DNA from: Paracraurococcus lichenis
Lineage (GTDB): Bacteria > Pseudomonadota > Alphaproteobacteria > Acetobacterales > Acetobacteraceae
Length of the DNA: 33,279 bases
Assembly: GCF_030657435.1 (NCBI RefSeq)
Contig: NZ_JAUTWS010000058.1
Span: 1 to 33,279 of the forward strand
Direction of reading: 5' to 3'
Under the pieces are notes generated by a model, which did not search any database, had not been told where the DNA came from, and was given only the letters and a program-made list of their open reading frames with translations. Positions 15,900-24,900 of the stretch are shown in pieces; the stretch's first letter is position 1, and each line of letters opens with the position of its first letter. The translations under genes were made by a program, and so were the position numbers.

Positions 15900-16312
15900 C
15901 GGCTGGAGGTGCACGTGTCCCGTCGCAGGGTGCAGGGCGCGGCCGATCGTTGGGTGCCGATGCCGGGCAGGGCATCCTCGGCCCGACGCAGCGCATCCCG
16001 CAGCGTCGTCAATGATCACGTCGCCGTGCCATCCCGCGCCCGCTCCGGTGCCCGGGCGACTTCACCCGGACTGCGTCGCTGCTCAGCTTCACCGTAGCGG
16101 ATCTGGTGGCCACCTCCATGCTGTGGCACCACTGCGGCCAGGCCAGCGCGGTTGAAACCGGCCACCCAGCGCGCGACGGTATCGCCCAGCTCGCTGAGCT
16201 TGGCAGCGTCGACCGTGGGTGGCGCGCCCGGCCGGGGCTCATCGAGCAGCCCTTCCAGGCGCCGCTCGGCAATGCGCCCATGCCAGTCGGCCGCTTCGCT
16301 CCACCCTGAAAT
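15900..16312 (-). pseudogene. IS630-type transposase remnant
   Basis: On the minus strand this region encodes RIAERRLEGLLDEPRPGAPP, then GDTVARWVAGFNRAGLAAVV, QHGGGHQIRYGEAEQRR and ARAPERARDGTAT, followed by SLTTLRDALRRAEDALPGIG. This is the HTH and linker portion of IS630-family transposases. A TGA (16016-16018) stands where these proteins have Trp in TATWSL. Near 15950 the homology shifts frame to TIGRALHPATG. The DDE catalytic part is missing. The flanking bases from 15632 to 15900 hold nothing I recognise. The remnant separates the aromatic block from the IclR block. Confidence 0.7.
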
Positions 16313-16369
16313 GCGCCGCGGTCAGGGATAGGCGTCGGATGTATCCGGAGCGCCAAGGCAAAGGCGACG

Positions 16370-17104
16370 CTACTCCGCTGCGGCGCGCGGTATCGCCGGC
16401 ATCTCGCCCCCAAGCCGCCGCGTCAGCGTCGTGCCAGCCTCGGCGAGCACCGGGCGCGCGGCCGCGATCGCCTCTGGCGTCCAGCGGCTGACCGGGGCCG
16501 AAAGGGCAAGCGCGCCGGCAAGCGCCTCGCCAGGACCGAAAACCGGCATGGCCATCGCGCCGGTATGCGGGTCGGTGGCCCCCATGGTCACGATCGGCAG
16601 GTCGAGAGCGGCGACATAGGCGGGCAAGGGCCGCGGCGAGAAGGCCCGCAGCACCTGTGCAATGGAAGAGTTGTCGAGTGGCATCGCATCGCCGACCCGC
16701 ACATGCATCCGCAGCAGGTGCGGACTGTCCGCGCGGAAGAGGCAAAGGCGCTGCTCGCCGCGGCGAACGTAGAAGGCCGCCGTCTCGCCGGTGCGGGCGA
16801 CGAGTTCCTCCAGCACGGGCATGACATGCGCCTCCATGCGAAAGGACTGGGTGTAGATCGTGCCCAACCGCAGCACCTCCGCGTCGAGGCGGTATTCACC
16901 GTCCTCCGTCCGCGCGAGGAAGCCGTGCGCCTCGAGCGAGACCGCGAGGCGCATGATGGTGCTCTTCACCAGGCCGGTGCGGGCGGCGAGTTCCGCGAGG
17001 GAGACCGCGCGGTCGCCCTTGCGGAAGGCCGACAACACGGTGAGCGCCCGGTCGGCCGAGGCGACGCCTTCCACCGCAGGACGTGCCTTCGATCCCTCGG
17101 CCAT
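16370..17104 (-). CDS. IclR-family transcriptional regulator
   Basis: A 244-aa regulator with an N-terminal winged HTH (SADRALTVLSAFRKGDRAVS, LAELAARTGLVKSTIMRLAV, GFLARTEDGEYRLD) and a C-terminal IclR effector domain (VMPVLEELVARTGETAAFYV, the conserved AVSLPL-type segment replaced by NSSIAQVLRAFS, and FGPGEALAGALALSAP). The open frame extends far upstream, but the ATG at 17104 has AGGAGG 7 bases before it and begins at the usual family position, so the upstream part is a shadow of the SMP-30 gene. It follows the SMP-30 gene by 29 bases and probably controls both divergent hydroxy-acid operons through the conserved motif described at 19101-19120. Confidence 0.9.
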   Translation of the reverse strand: MAEGSKARPAVEGVASADRALTVLSAFRKGDRAVSLAELAARTGLVKSTIMRLAVSLEAHGFLARTEDGEYRLDAEVLRLGTIYTQSFRMEAHVMPVLEELVARTGETAAFYVRRGEQRLCLFRADSPHLLRMHVRVGDAMPLDNSSIAQVLRAFSPRPLPAYVAALDLPIVTMGATDPHTGAMAMPVFGPGEALAGALALSAPVSRWTPEAIAAARPVLAEAGTTLTRRLGGEMPAIPRAAAE

Positions 17105-17133
17105 GCGACGCCTCCTGCTGCCCCGACCTGAAC

Positions 17134-18042
17134 TTACCGCGCCGGCCCAGGCGCTTCCAACCTGGCGCGCAGGATGCTCCCCGTCTCGCTCTCCGTGATG
17201 AAGAGCTCGCGCCGATCGGCGCCGCCAAGGCAGAGATTGGTCGTGGAGGCGCCAGCGCAGGAGGTGATGCCGAGCGTCGGCTCGGCTCGCGGCGAGAGTC
17301 GCCAGATCGTACCGATGCCGGTATGCGCAACCAGCAGGTTGCCCTCCGGGTCCCAGGCCAGCCCGTCCGGCCCGCCGGGGCCGCCGTGCAGGTGGCAGAA
17401 GATCCCGGCCTTGGTGACGGCGCCGTCGCCGTGCAGCGGCAGGCGCCAGACCTGGTTGGCGCGGGTGACGGCGACGAGGAGGTGCGAGAGGTCCGGCGCG
17501 ACGACGATACCGTTCGGGCTCGGCACCGTGCCGATCAGCAGTTCGAGCCGTCCTTCGGGTCGCAGGCGGTAGACGCGCCCGGTCGGGTCGTGCAGCCCGG
17601 TCTGCCCCTGGTCGGTGAAGAAGACGCTGCCGTCGGCGCCGAGGCAGAGGTCGTTCAGCCCCTTGAAGCCCTCGCTGCGCGCCGTCTCCAGGACGGGGGT
17701 GATGCCGCCGGTCGCCGGGTCGATGCGGATCAGGCCGCGCCGGTAGTCGGTGACCAGCAGCTGGCCGTCCGGCAGCACCTTCAGCCCATTCGGCCAGCCG
17801 TCGTACTCCGCCACCTGTTCCCATTCCCCATCCGGCGAAATGCGGAAGATCCGGCCGAAGGGGATGTCGGTGACATAGAGCCGGCCCTCGGCGTCGCAGC
17901 AGGGCCCTTCCAGGAAGCTGTCGATCTCCCGCCCGCCGCGGTTCCAGCGCGCCCATTCGGTCGGGCGCGGGCGGCGGAAGCGGTCGGGCAGGCGGGTGAA
18001 GACCTCGGTGCCGAGGCGCGGGGGCGGCGCGAAGAAGGACAT
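17134..18042 (-). CDS. SMP-30/gluconolactonase/LRE-family protein
   Basis: A 302-aa six-bladed beta-propeller of the SMP-30/gluconolactonase family, metal-dependent lactonases. The first metal ligand is Glu45 in FLEGPCCD. The Asn of the GLNDLCLG or WPNGLKV strands and the Asp of GGPDGLAWDPEGNL supply the other expected ligands, and blade repeats such as VTDIPFGRIFRIS, VTDYRRGLIRIDP and FFTDQGQTGLHD are clear. No signal peptide is seen, so it is probably cytoplasmic. It lies 7 bases after the TctC gene and before the IclR gene. Hydrolysis of a sugar-acid or dicarboxylic lactone fits the neighbouring hydroxy-acid enzymes, but the substrate is not known. Confidence 0.88.
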   Translation of the reverse strand: MSFFAPPPRLGTEVFTRLPDRFRRPRPTEWARWNRGGREIDSFLEGPCCDAEGRLYVTDIPFGRIFRISPDGEWEQVAEYDGWPNGLKVLPDGQLLVTDYRRGLIRIDPATGGITPVLETARSEGFKGLNDLCLGADGSVFFTDQGQTGLHDPTGRVYRLRPEGRLELLIGTVPSPNGIVVAPDLSHLLVAVTRANQVWRLPLHGDGAVTKAGIFCHLHGGPGGPDGLAWDPEGNLLVAHTGIGTIWRLSPRAEPTLGITSCAGASTTNLCLGGADRRELFITESETGSILRARLEAPGPAR

Positions 18043-18048
18043 GCCGGG

Positions 18049-19068
18049 TTACTGCCTCTCGATGCCGGCGCCGTTCGCCACGTCGCGCCAGCGCGCGGTT
18101 TCCTCGGTGAGGAGCGTGGCGAAGGCCTCGGGCGGCATGCCGCCGGGCTCGGAGGCGATGGAGGCCAGGAACTCCTGCATGTCCGGCGCCTTCAACGCGG
18201 TCGCCACCTCGGCTTGCAGACGCGTCACCACCGCATCCGGCGTGCGGGCCGGGGCCGCCAGGCCGGACCAGTTCACCACGCCCTCGCCATGCGGGCCGAA
18301 GCCGGGCAGGCCCGCCTCCCTGAAGGTCGGCACGTCCGGCAGGGCGGCGGTGCGGCTTGTCCCGCTCATCGCCAGAGGCCGCAGCAGCCCGCCGCGGACA
18401 TGGCCGAGGGCGGAGCCGAGCGAGATCATGACCATGTCCACCTGCTGGCCGAGGACAGCCGTGACCGCCTCGCCGGCGCCCTTGAAGGGCACGTGGAAGA
18501 GCTTCACCCCGGCGGCCTGCGCGAAGGCGGCGGTGGCGAAATGGGGTGCGCTGCCGATGCCGCCCGTGCCGTAGGTGATCTCCTCGGGCTTGCGCTTTGC
18601 CGCCGCGACCAAGGAGGCCAGGTCGCGCCACGGCGCGTCGCGGTGCACGGCCAGCATGACCGGGGAGAAGGCGCTCACCGTGACCGGCCGGAAGGCGGTG
18701 GCGTGGTCGAAGGGCAGCTTCTGGAACAGGTAGGGCAGCATGGCATAGGTATTGTCCATCGCCAGCAGCGTGTGCCCATCGGGTGCGGCGCGCGCGACCT
18801 CGGCGGCGCCGATGGTCCCCGTGGCGCCGGACTTGTTCTCCACCACCACCGGCTTGCCGAGCTGCTCCGAGAGCTTCTGCCCGAGGCGGCGGGCGATGGT
18901 GTCCACCGCGCCGCCGGGCGCCCAGGCGACCACGATCCGCACGGGCCGGGATGGCCAGGCATCCCCTTGGGCGAGGGCGCGGCGCCCGGTCCCGAGGCCG
19001 ACGGCCGCGCCGGCGAGGGTGGCATGGAGGAACTGGCGACGCTGGAACACGGGCGGCTTCCTTCCCAT
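18049..19068 (-). CDS. TctC/Bug-type periplasmic solute receptor
   Basis: A 339-aa tripartite tricarboxylate transporter substrate-binding protein. It has a Tat-like leader with RRQFLHATLAGAAVG and a cleavage region RRALAQG. The mature domain then has the Bug signatures WPSRPVRIVVAWAPGGAVD, VVVENKSGATGTIGA, APDGHTLLAMDN, ITYGTGGIGS, HVPFKGAGEA and LPDVPTFREAG. Family members bind carboxylic acids such as citrate, glutamate or aromatic acids. The frame is open upstream to 19644, but the Met at 19068 begins a normal signal peptide; no strong ribosome-binding site precedes it. Two genes follow on the same strand, SMP-30 and IclR. No TctA or TctB gene is in the window. Confidence 0.88.
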   Translation of the reverse strand: MGRKPPVFQRRQFLHATLAGAAVGLGTGRRALAQGDAWPSRPVRIVVAWAPGGAVDTIARRLGQKLSEQLGKPVVVENKSGATGTIGAAEVARAAPDGHTLLAMDNTYAMLPYLFQKLPFDHATAFRPVTVSAFSPVMLAVHRDAPWRDLASLVAAAKRKPEEITYGTGGIGSAPHFATAAFAQAAGVKLFHVPFKGAGEAVTAVLGQQVDMVMISLGSALGHVRGGLLRPLAMSGTSRTAALPDVPTFREAGLPGFGPHGEGVVNWSGLAAPARTPDAVVTRLQAEVATALKAPDMQEFLASIASEPGGMPPEAFATLLTEETARWRDVANGAGIERQ

Positions 19069-19100
19069 TGGCGCGGATGCGGCATTTCCGGGCTGTATTT

Positions 19101-19120
19101 CAGAATAGTGTTTCGTTATA
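19101..19120 (+). promoter_or_regulatory. Conserved 20-base motif, candidate IclR operator (site 1)
   Basis: CAGAATAGTGTTTCGTTATA lies between the divergent TctC genes (starts at 19068 and 19177). It matches the motif at 20171-20190 at 16 of 20 positions in DNA that is otherwise very GC-rich. IclR-family regulators generally bind AT-richer dyads in divergent promoters of carboxylic-acid genes, and an IclR gene ends the minus-strand operon. The dyad symmetry is weak, so the motif could instead contain promoter elements. Confidence 0.5.
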
Positions 19121-19176
19121 GGGCGCCCATGGTGCGGTCTGTCAAGCGAAGCCGCGCCTCGGAGGAACCTGAACCC

Positions 19177-20167
19177 ATGCTGCACCCCCGCCTCGGCCGC
19201 CGTCCCGTCCTCGCCGCCGCAGCCGCTGCACTGGCCCGCCCTGCCCTGGCCCGCCCTGCCCTGGCCCGCCCTGCCCTGGCCCGCCGGCCGCCCCATCGAG
19301 ATCGTGGTTCCCTTCGCGCCAGGGGGCGGCATGGATGCCATGGCGCGGGCCATCGCGCCCTTCCTCGCGGCCCGGCTCCCGGGCGCCCGCGTCATCGTCT
19401 CCAACCGGCCCGGGGCCGGCGGCCAACTCGGCACGGAGGCGGTGGCCAATGCCGCGCCGGATGGCTTCACCCTCGGCGCCTGCGCCACCCCGACGGTGCT
19501 GAGCCAGCCGATCGAGCGCCCCGTCCGCTGGCGGGCGGCGGAGCTCACCTGGCTCGCCCAGGTCGTCGAGGACCCCTGCGGCCTCTTCGTGCGCATGGAC
19601 AGCCCGCTGCGCGACCTGCCGGGCATGCTGGCGGCGGCGCGCAAGTCGCCGGGTGACCTTTCCTACGGCACCGCGGGGATCGGCGGGGACGACCACATCG
19701 CCGCGCTGCTGCTGGAGGAGAAGGCGGGCGTCCGGCTGAACCACATCCCCTTCAACGGCACCTCGCAGCTCCTCGTGCCGCTGCTGGGCGGCCAGCTCGA
19801 GGTCGGCGCCTTCAACCTCAGCGAAGCGCTGCCCCTGTTGCGGGACCGCGCCATCCGAGCCCTGGCCCTGGCCGCTCCCGCACGCGATGCGGCCGCGCCG
19901 GAGATCCCGACCTATCGGGAGAGCGGGACAGACCTGGTCTTCTCCGCCGGCCGCGGCCTGTTCGGGCCGCCGAAGCTGCCGGAGCCGATCCGCACCGCGC
20001 TCGAGGGTGCCCTCGCCGCCATCTTCGCCGATCCGGCCTGGACCGAGGCGGCCGCCCGGGCCGGGCTGATCCTGCATCCGCTGGTGGGCGACGCCTATCG
20101 CGTGGCGGCGCTCGGGGGCGAGGCGGCGCTGCGCGCCCTCTGGGATCGCCACCCGTGGAAGGAGTGA
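19177..20167 (+). pseudogene. TctC/Bug-type receptor with frameshift after signal peptide
   Basis: An ATG at 19177 with GGAGGAAC upstream begins a signal peptide (LGRRPVLAAAAAALARPALA). The mature receptor, WPAGRPIEIVVPFAPGGG through NRPGAGGQLGTEA, APDGFTLGACATP, SYGTAGIGGDDH and HIPFNGTSQ to the end WDRHPWKE, is in the +1 frame. The switch falls in or near a 15-bp tandem repeat at 19231-19285. Joining the two frames needs a net +1 shift. The only common start in the mature frame is a GTG at 19304, inside the first mature strand, which would lack a signal peptide. The rest of the mature domain is intact, so the break is recent or a sequencing error. It is closest to the receptor at 25039-26022. 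Confidence 0.75.
19231..19285 (+). repeat. 15-bp tandem repeat, 3 full copies plus 10 bases
   Basis: The unit CTGGCCCGCCCTGCC occurs at 19231-19245, 19246-19260 and 19261-19275, followed by the first 10 bases again. In the signal-peptide frame it encodes repeats of LARPA, and in the mature frame WPALP. Because the unit is a multiple of three, changes in copy number do not alter frame. Slippage of a different size here could have created the frameshift in the surrounding TctC gene. Confidence 0.9.
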
Positions 20168-20170
20168 AAA

Positions 20171-20190
20171 CAGAATAGCATTGCGTTTTA
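20171..20190 (+). promoter_or_regulatory. Conserved 20-base motif, candidate IclR operator (site 2)
   Basis: CAGAATAGCATTGCGTTTTA follows the TctC stop by three bases and precedes the RraA start by about 50 bases. It shares CAGAATAG, then TT, CGTT and TA at identical spacing with the motif at 19101-19120. A GCA-T-TGC core gives slight dyad symmetry. A second regulated promoter inside the plus-strand operon, or autorepression by the nearby IclR protein, would explain it. Confidence 0.5.
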
Positions 20191-20240
20191 TATGGCCGGC
20201 ATCTATCAAGGACCGGCATCACCCGGGGAGAGGGGCCGCC

Positions 20241-20918
20241 ATGGCCATCGGTTTCAGGATCCTGCCGCGCAACCGCAAGGTCGCCCCGGACGCGGTCACC
20301 CGCTTCCGCGCACTGCCCGTTGCCAATGTCAGCGACTCCATGGCGCGGATGACCGCCGGCGGCGCGCGCCTGCGGCCGATGCATGCCGGCGGCGGTCTCG
20401 CCGGCCCGGCGCTGACCGTGAAGGCCCGCCCCGGCGACAACCTGATGATCCACAAGGCCATCGCGCTCGCCGAACCGGGCGACGTGATCGTGGTCGATGC
20501 CGGTGGCGACCTGACCAACGCTTTGATGGGCGATCTGATGCTGGCGCAGATGGTCCGCCGCGGCCTGGGCGGCGTCGTGCTGAACGGCGCCATCCGCGAC
20601 AGCGCGGCGATCCGCGGTCAGGGTTTCCCGGTCTTCGCCGCCGGCGTCACGCATCGCGGCCCCTACAAGGACGGCCCGGGCGAGATCAACGTCCCCATCG
20701 CCATCGACGGCATGGTGATCGAGCCGGGCGACCTGATCCTCGGCGACGATGACGGCCTGCTCTGCGTCCCCTTCGACGCGGTCGAGGCGGTGCACGCCGC
20801 GGCCAGCCAGAAGGCGGCCGCCGAGGCACGGCAGATGGCGAATATCGAGGCCGGTACCCACGACGCCTCCTGGGTGGACGCCACGCTGCGCCGCCTCGGC
20901 TGCGACGGCCTGGCCTGA
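20241..20918 (+). CDS. RraA-family aldolase/decarboxylase-like protein
   Basis: A 225-aa member of the RraA/HMG-aldolase family. Catalytic members are class II aldolases and oxaloacetate decarboxylases, such as 4-hydroxy-4-methyl-2-oxoglutarate or 4-carboxy-4-hydroxy-2-oxoadipate aldolase. Present are NVSDSMARM (29-37), the VDAGGDLTNALMGDLM stretch (85-100) and NGAIRDS with Arg119 and Asp120, which in catalytic members hold substrate and metal; the later HRGPYKDGPGEINVPI and GDLILGDDDG are also typical. This pattern points to an enzyme rather than an RNase E inhibitor. GGGGAGAGGGG lies before the ATG at 20241. It is followed 23 bases later by a 2-hydroxyacid dehydrogenase, suggesting cleavage of a hydroxy-oxo-acid. 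Confidence 0.85.
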   Translation: MAIGFRILPRNRKVAPDAVTRFRALPVANVSDSMARMTAGGARLRPMHAGGGLAGPALTVKARPGDNLMIHKAIALAEPGDVIVVDAGGDLTNALMGDLMLAQMVRRGLGGVVLNGAIRDSAAIRGQGFPVFAAGVTHRGPYKDGPGEINVPIAIDGMVIEPGDLILGDDDGLLCVPFDAVEAVHAAASQKAAAEARQMANIEAGTHDASWVDATLRRLGCDGLA

Positions 20919-20941
20919 CCCCCTTTCCGAGAGAGCGCCCC

Positions 20942-21946
20942 ATGACCCACGCCGCGAAGCCCGCCGTCCTCGTCACCGCCGCCTTCCTTGCGCCCGAGGC
21001 CGTCGCCATCCTGGAGCAGGCCGGTTACACGGTGCCCTGCGTCAACGCCTACCCGTCCGAGGCGGATCTCCTCGCCGCCATCGCCGCGCACAAGCCGGTC
21101 GCCATCCTGCACCGCCAGGGCATCATCAACGGTGCGGTGATGGATGCCGCCGCGCCCGCGCTGCGCGTCATCGCCCGTCACGGCGCCGGACTGGACGGCA
21201 TCGACCTCGCCGCCGCCGAAGCCCGCGGGCTGACGGTGACCCGCGCCGCCGGCGCCAATTCCCGCTCGGTCGCCGAGCACGCCATGGCGCTGATGCTGTC
21301 CATGCTGAAGGACCTGCCCGAAGTTCAGGCGGGGATGCGCGCCGACAAGTGGGAGAAGACCTCCCGCATGACCCGCGACGTGGACGGCGTCTCGCTCGGC
21401 ATCGTCGGCCATGGTGCCATCGGTTCCAAGGTTGCGCGGCTCGCGGCCGCCTTCGGCATGACGGTGAGCGCCTATGACCCGCTGTTGCCGCCCGGGCCGC
21501 TGCCCGGCCCGGCCGAGCGGGTGGAGACGCTGGACGCCCTGCTGGCGCGGTCCGAGGTGCTGTCGCTGCACTGCCCGCTGGATGCCACGACCCGCGGCAT
21601 GATCGGCGCGACAGAGCTCGCCCGGCTGCCGCGCGGCGCCATCCTGGTCCACACCGCCCGCGGCGGCATCGTGGATGAGGCGGCGCTGCTGGCCGCGCTC
21701 GACAGCGGGCACCTGGCCTGGGCTGGCCTCGATGTCTTCGCCAAGGAGCCGCTCGACCTCGCCAGCCCGCTCCGGGCCCACCCGCGCGTGCTGCCGACGC
21801 CGCACCTCGCGGCCAATACCCCGCGCGGCGCGGTCGGCATGTCCACCGGGGCGGCGGAGAGCATCGTCGCCGTCCTCGCCGGCCGCCTGCCGGCGCTGCC
21901 GGGCGCGGTCGTGGTGCCGGGCGGGCTCCGGCTCGCCGCCGCATGA
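20942..21946 (+). CDS. D-isomer-specific 2-hydroxyacid dehydrogenase
   Basis: A 334-aa NAD(P)-dependent dehydrogenase interconverting a 2-oxo acid and a D-2-hydroxy acid, similar in layout to phosphoglycerate-dehydrogenase-like proteins. The NAD motif GHGAIG is at 156-161. The catalytic residues are seen as Arg in VHTARGGIVDE, Glu in DVFAKEPLD and His in TPHLAANTPRG. The substrate-loop segment RHGAGLDGIDL is at ~79-89. GAGAGAG precedes the ATG. Its stop overlaps the next gene by 4 bases (ATGA at 21943-21946), so it is probably translationally coupled to the FAD/Fe-S dehydrogenase. The two together could interconvert or oxidise 2-hydroxy dicarboxylates. Confidence 0.9.
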   Translation: MTHAAKPAVLVTAAFLAPEAVAILEQAGYTVPCVNAYPSEADLLAAIAAHKPVAILHRQGIINGAVMDAAAPALRVIARHGAGLDGIDLAAAEARGLTVTRAAGANSRSVAEHAMALMLSMLKDLPEVQAGMRADKWEKTSRMTRDVDGVSLGIVGHGAIGSKVARLAAAFGMTVSAYDPLLPPGPLPGPAERVETLDALLARSEVLSLHCPLDATTRGMIGATELARLPRGAILVHTARGGIVDEAALLAALDSGHLAWAGLDVFAKEPLDLASPLRAHPRVLPTPHLAANTPRGAVGMSTGAAESIVAVLAGRLPALPGAVVVPGGLRLAAA

Positions 21947-24900
21947 TCCCGTGCCTGCCCCTGACGGAGGCGCCGGGGGCGGCCACTGCGGCGTTCCTGG
22001 AGGCACTGCGCGCCGCCGGCTTCGAGGGGGAGCTCTCGACCGCCGATGGCGACCGGACGGTGCTGGCCACCGACAACTCGATCTACCGGCTGGTGCCGCA
22101 GGCCATCGCCTTCCCGCGCGGCACCGCGGACCTCGCCTGCATCGGGCGCCTGCTGGCGGAGCCGCGCTTCGCCGGGGTGCGCATCGCGCCGCGCGGCGGC
22201 GGCACCGGCACCAACGGGCAGTCGCTGACGGACGGGCTGGTGGTGGACGTGTCCCGCCACATGAATCGCATCCTCGAGATCAATGCCGAGGCGCGCTGGG
22301 TGCGGGTCGAGGCGGGGGTGGTGAAGGACCAGCTCAACGCGGCCCTTGCGCCGTACGGGCTGTTCTTCGCGCCGGAGCTCTCGACCTCCAACCGCGCCAC
22401 CATCGGCGGGATGGTCAGCACCGATGCCAGTGGCCAGGGCTCCTGCCTCTACGGCAAGACGCGGGACCATGTGCTGGAGCTGACCACGGTGCTGGCCGAC
22501 GGCACCGTCTGGCATTCCCACCCGCTGCACGACGAGGACCTGCGCGCGGTGCAGCGGCGCGCCGACCGCATCGGCGCCATCCACCGCGCGGTGGACGCCA
22601 TCGAACGCGAGCACCGCGAGGAGATCACGGCCCGCTTTCCCCGGCTGAACCGCTGCCTGACCGGCTACGACCTGGCGCATATCCGCACCCGCGAGGGCCG
22701 CTTCGATCTGAACGCCGTGCTCTGCGGCTCGGAGGGCACGCTCGGCATCCTGGCCGAGGCGAAGCTGAATGTCCTGCCCATCCCGAAGCGAAGCGCCCTG
22801 GTGAACCTGCGCTACGCCAGCTTCGACGCGGCGCTGCGCGACGCCCAGGCGCTGATGGAATTCGGCCCCGCCTCCATCGAGACCGTGGATTCCAAGGTGC
22901 TGATCCTGGCGCAGCAGGACATCGTCTGGGAAGGCGTGCGGGAATTCTTCCCGGACGATGCCTCCGGCCCCGCGCGCGGCGTCAACCTCATCGAGTTCGT
23001 CGGCGACGCGGAAGCGGAGGTCGAGGCGCCGCTGCAGCGGCTGACGGCGGCGCTGGCGGAGGCGGGCCCCGCCTGCGGCCGCCTCGGCCACACCATTGCC
23101 CGCGGCGAGGCGGCGGTCCGGCGCGTCTGGGAAATGCGCAAGCGCGCCGTCGGGCTGCTCGGCAACATGCAGGGCGAGAAGCGACCGATCCCCTTCGTCG
23201 AGGACACGGCGGTCCCGCCGGAGCACCTGGCCGACTACATCGCCGAGTTCCGCGGCCTGCTCGATGCGCGCGGGCTGGACTACGGCATGTTCGGCCATGT
23301 TGATGCCGGGGTGCTGCATGTCCGCCCGGCCATCGACATGAAGGACCCGGCGCAGGCGGCGATGGTCCGCGAGGTCACCGATGCCGTCGTCGGCCTGACC
23401 CGGAAATATGGCGGCCTGCTCTGGGGCGAGCACGGCAAGGGCGTCCGGTCGGAGTATTCCCCGACGTTCTTCGGCCCGCTCTATCCGCTGGTGCAGGCAG
23501 TGAAGGCGGCCTTCGACCCGCGCAACCAGCTCAACCCCGGCAAGATCGCCACACCCGATGGCAGCGCGTTGCTGACGGTGGACGGCGTGCCGACCCGCGG
23601 CCAGGCGGACCGCAGCATCCCGGCAGGGGCACGCATCGCCTTCGATGAGGCGATGCACTGCAACGGCAACGGCGCCTGCTACGATTGGGACCCGGACGCG
23701 GCCATGTGCCCCTCCTGGAAGGCCACGCGCGACCGGCGGCATTCGCCGAAGGGCCGGGCCATGCTGGTGAAGGAGTGGCTGCGACGGCTGGCGGAGGCCG
23801 GCGCGGACCCGGTCGAGCAGACGCGCCGCCTGCGTGGCGCCGCGGGCTGGCGGAGCTTCCCCGCGCGCCTCCGCAATACCCTCGCCCGGCGCCGGGGCGA
23901 GGCGGACTTCTCGCACCAGGTGAAGGAGGCGATGGACGGCTGCCTCGCCTGCAAGTCCTGCGTGGGCGGCTGCCCGATCAAGGTGAATGTCCCGGGCTTC
24001 CGCGCGAAGTTCCTTGAACTCTACCATGGCCGCTACCTGCGGCCGCCGCGGGACCACCTCGTCGGCACGCTCGAGCACCTGCTGCCCGCCATGGCGCGGG
24101 TCCCGCGTCTCGCGAATGCGGTCGCCGCGGGCACCGTTGGCCGCGCGGTGCTGCGCCGGTTGGGGCTGGTGGACACGCCCGGCCTGTCCGGCATCGACCT
24201 GCGGGCCGAATTGTCGGCGCGCGGCGTGGCCCTGGCGACGCCCGAGGCGCTGCGGGCGCTGGCCGAGGAGGAGCGGCGCCGGGCCGTCATCCTCGTGCAG
24301 GACGCCTTCACCACCCACTACGAGACGCGGCTCGTCCTCGACGTGCTCGACCTGCTGCGGCTGCTGGGCGCCTCGCCCTGGCTGGCGCCCTTCCGGCCGA
24401 ACGGCAAGGCGCTGCACGTGCATGGCTTCCTCGGCGCCTTCGGGCGGGTGGCGGCGGCCAATGCCGCGGGGCTGCAAGCCCTGGCCGAGACCGGCGTCGC
24501 GCTGGTCGGCATCGACCCTTCCATGACGCTGACCTACCGCGCCGAATATGCCGAGGTGCTGGGCGGGCGAAACCTGCCGCAGGTGCTGCTGCTGCAGGAA
24601 TGGCTGGCACGGCAGGAGATGGACGGGCCGCGCGCCGCACCGGCGCACTACCGGCTGCTGCCGCATTGCACGGAACGCACCACCGCCACCGCGTCGCTGC
24701 GTGACTGGCAGTCGGTCTTCACCCGGCACGGCCTTCGGCTGGAGGTCCTGGCGGCGGGCTGCTGCGGCATGGCGGGCACCTACGGCCACGAGGCCGAGCA
24801 CCGCGACACCTCGGAGCGGATCTACGGCCTGAGCTGGCGCCACCACGTCACCAGCGAGGGGCAGGCGGGACACCTCCTGGCCACCGGCTACTCCTGCCGG

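Noticed and set aside
19231..19285. Tandem repeat as a CRISPR array or phase-variation switch
   Set aside because: There are no spacers between units, and the 15-base unit keeps the reading frame whatever the copy number.
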